A DNA stretch of 6,062 nt from Gemmatimonadota bacterium. Its GTDB lineage: Bacteria; Gemmatimonadota; Gemmatimonadetes; Gemmatimonadales; GWC2-71-9. Position 1 is the first letter of the stretch, and each line of letters opens with the position of its first letter. The notes below the pieces were generated by a model. It had not been told where the DNA came from. It did not search any database and saw only the letters and a list, made by a program, of their open reading frames with translations. A program made the position numbers and the translations under genes. Below, piece after piece: positions 5,626 to 6,062 of the stretch. The DNA lies in NCBI GenBank assembly GCA_003220985.1, contig QHTY01000229.1:11794-17855 (forward strand), in the 5' to 3' direction.

Positions 5626-6062
5626 CGGGCCACCTCGCCGCTGACGCGGGCCGGGAAGTGCGTCGCGGCCAACACGTCATCGATGGACTTGAACGGCAGC
5701 GTGAAGTGGCCACGACCCGTGAACACCACGAACAGGAAATTCATCCCCGACGCGACGACCTGGAGCACGGGCAGCGACGCCAGCTCGAACAGCTCACGCG
5801 ATTCCTTGCGGAACCACTCGCGCTCCGCCTTGAGAGCGCTGATGGGGCCCTTCCAGTAATCGGGCACCGCCGTCGGGCCAGCGTGGGGGACTGACCCTTG
5901 GACGGCAAACGCTTGGCGGCTGAGCAAGCCGATCATCGCGGGCGCGCCGAACCGACCGAACAGGAACCACGTCATGCCGCGCACGCCGACCCAGGCGAAG
6001 AACGCGAGTCCGATCGTCTCAATGGCTGTGAGCTGAACGCCCTGCTGCGCGAGCCACGGCGT
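5622..6062 (-). CDS. Membrane protein of unknown function, N-terminus beyond the window
   Basis: The minus-strand frame is open from the right edge to the stop at 5622, giving 146 visible residues with no plausible need for the internal GTG at 5984. Upstream of that GTG the reading stays protein-like (AIETIGLAFFAWVGV), so the gene is 5' truncated by the window. I do not recognise a family. A hydrophobic stretch at visible residues 13-36, ending in TWFLFG, is a likely membrane segment. A charged, probably helical part (EREWFRKESRELFEL, 79-93) follows. Then comes a second hydrophobic stretch, LPVLQVVASGMNFLFVVF (97-114), which may be a second membrane segment or a buried strand. The C-terminus is polar (SIDDVLAATHFPARVSGEVAR, in part). 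It overlaps the VWA lipoprotein gene by four bases, so the two are probably made together at the cell envelope. Confidence 0.7.
   Translation of the reverse strand, partial: TPWLAQQGVQLTAIETIGLAFFAWVGVRGMTWFLFGRFGAPAMIGLLSRQAFAVQGSVPHAGPTAVPDYWKGPISALKAEREWFRKESRELFELASLPVLQVVASGMNFLFVVFTGRGHFTLPFKSIDDVLAATHFPARVSGEVAR
5630..5636 (-). promoter_or_regulatory. Ribosome binding site deciding the GTG start of the VWA lipoprotein
   Basis: On the minus strand GAGGTGG lies four bases before the GTG at 5623-5625, inside the end of the upstream membrane-protein gene. It supports the GTG start, which also gives a complete lipoprotein signal peptide. Confidence 0.6.

Noticed and set aside
5239..5859. 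A 206-codon plus-strand frame opposite the lipoprotein and membrane-protein genes
   Set aside because: It has an Arg/Glu/Val-rich composition with no motif, whereas the opposite strand shows a signal peptide and a VWA domain.

Overview
The window is GC-rich bacterial chromosome with dense coding and no phage, insertion sequence, CRISPR array or RNA gene that I can see. The gene set (bacterial tripeptidyl-peptidase-II-like subtilase, AtuA/DUF1446 protein, crotonase, bacilliredoxin of the BrxA/BrxB family) and a heptad hairpin repeat suggest a soil or sediment bacterium of the Gemmatimonadota or Acidobacteriota type. That placement is from general resemblance, not from a marker gene.

Positions 1-4794 hold a plus-strand gene train. 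It begins with the 3' part of a large S8 serine protease resembling tripeptidyl peptidase II. A reading-frame break near 1429-1445 splits this gene: the first frame stops at 1463, and the rest of the same protein continues in another frame to 1873. Three tightly packed genes follow: an AtuA-family protein (1870-3252), a small protein equal to the AtuA C-terminal domain (3249-3596), and an enoyl-CoA hydratase/crotonase (3593-4351). Each junction in this run, including protease to AtuA, is a 4-base stop/start overlap (GTGA, ATGA, GTGA), which points to one translationally coupled transcript. A bacilliredoxin (4360-4794) follows after 8 bases with its own strong ribosome binding site. The AtuA, AtuA-C and crotonase trio looks like an acyl-CoA catabolic cassette of the leucine/isovalerate or acyclic terpene kind. 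No carboxylase or dehydrogenase of those pathways lies in the window.

Positions 4795-4872 separate convergent transcription units. They hold a striking hairpin: four 7-base units in each arm, all fitting GTNCGTG, with every difference between the arms falling on the same position of the heptad. It is followed by TTTT on the plus strand and probably ends the plus-strand transcript.

Positions 4873-6062 are a minus-strand pair with another GTGA overlap: a membrane protein that runs off the right edge (5622-6062), then a lipoprotein with a von Willebrand A domain and an intact metal-binding motif (4873-5625). Their job is unknown; the pairing suggests an envelope-anchored complex. No promoter can be assigned, because both transcription units begin outside the window.
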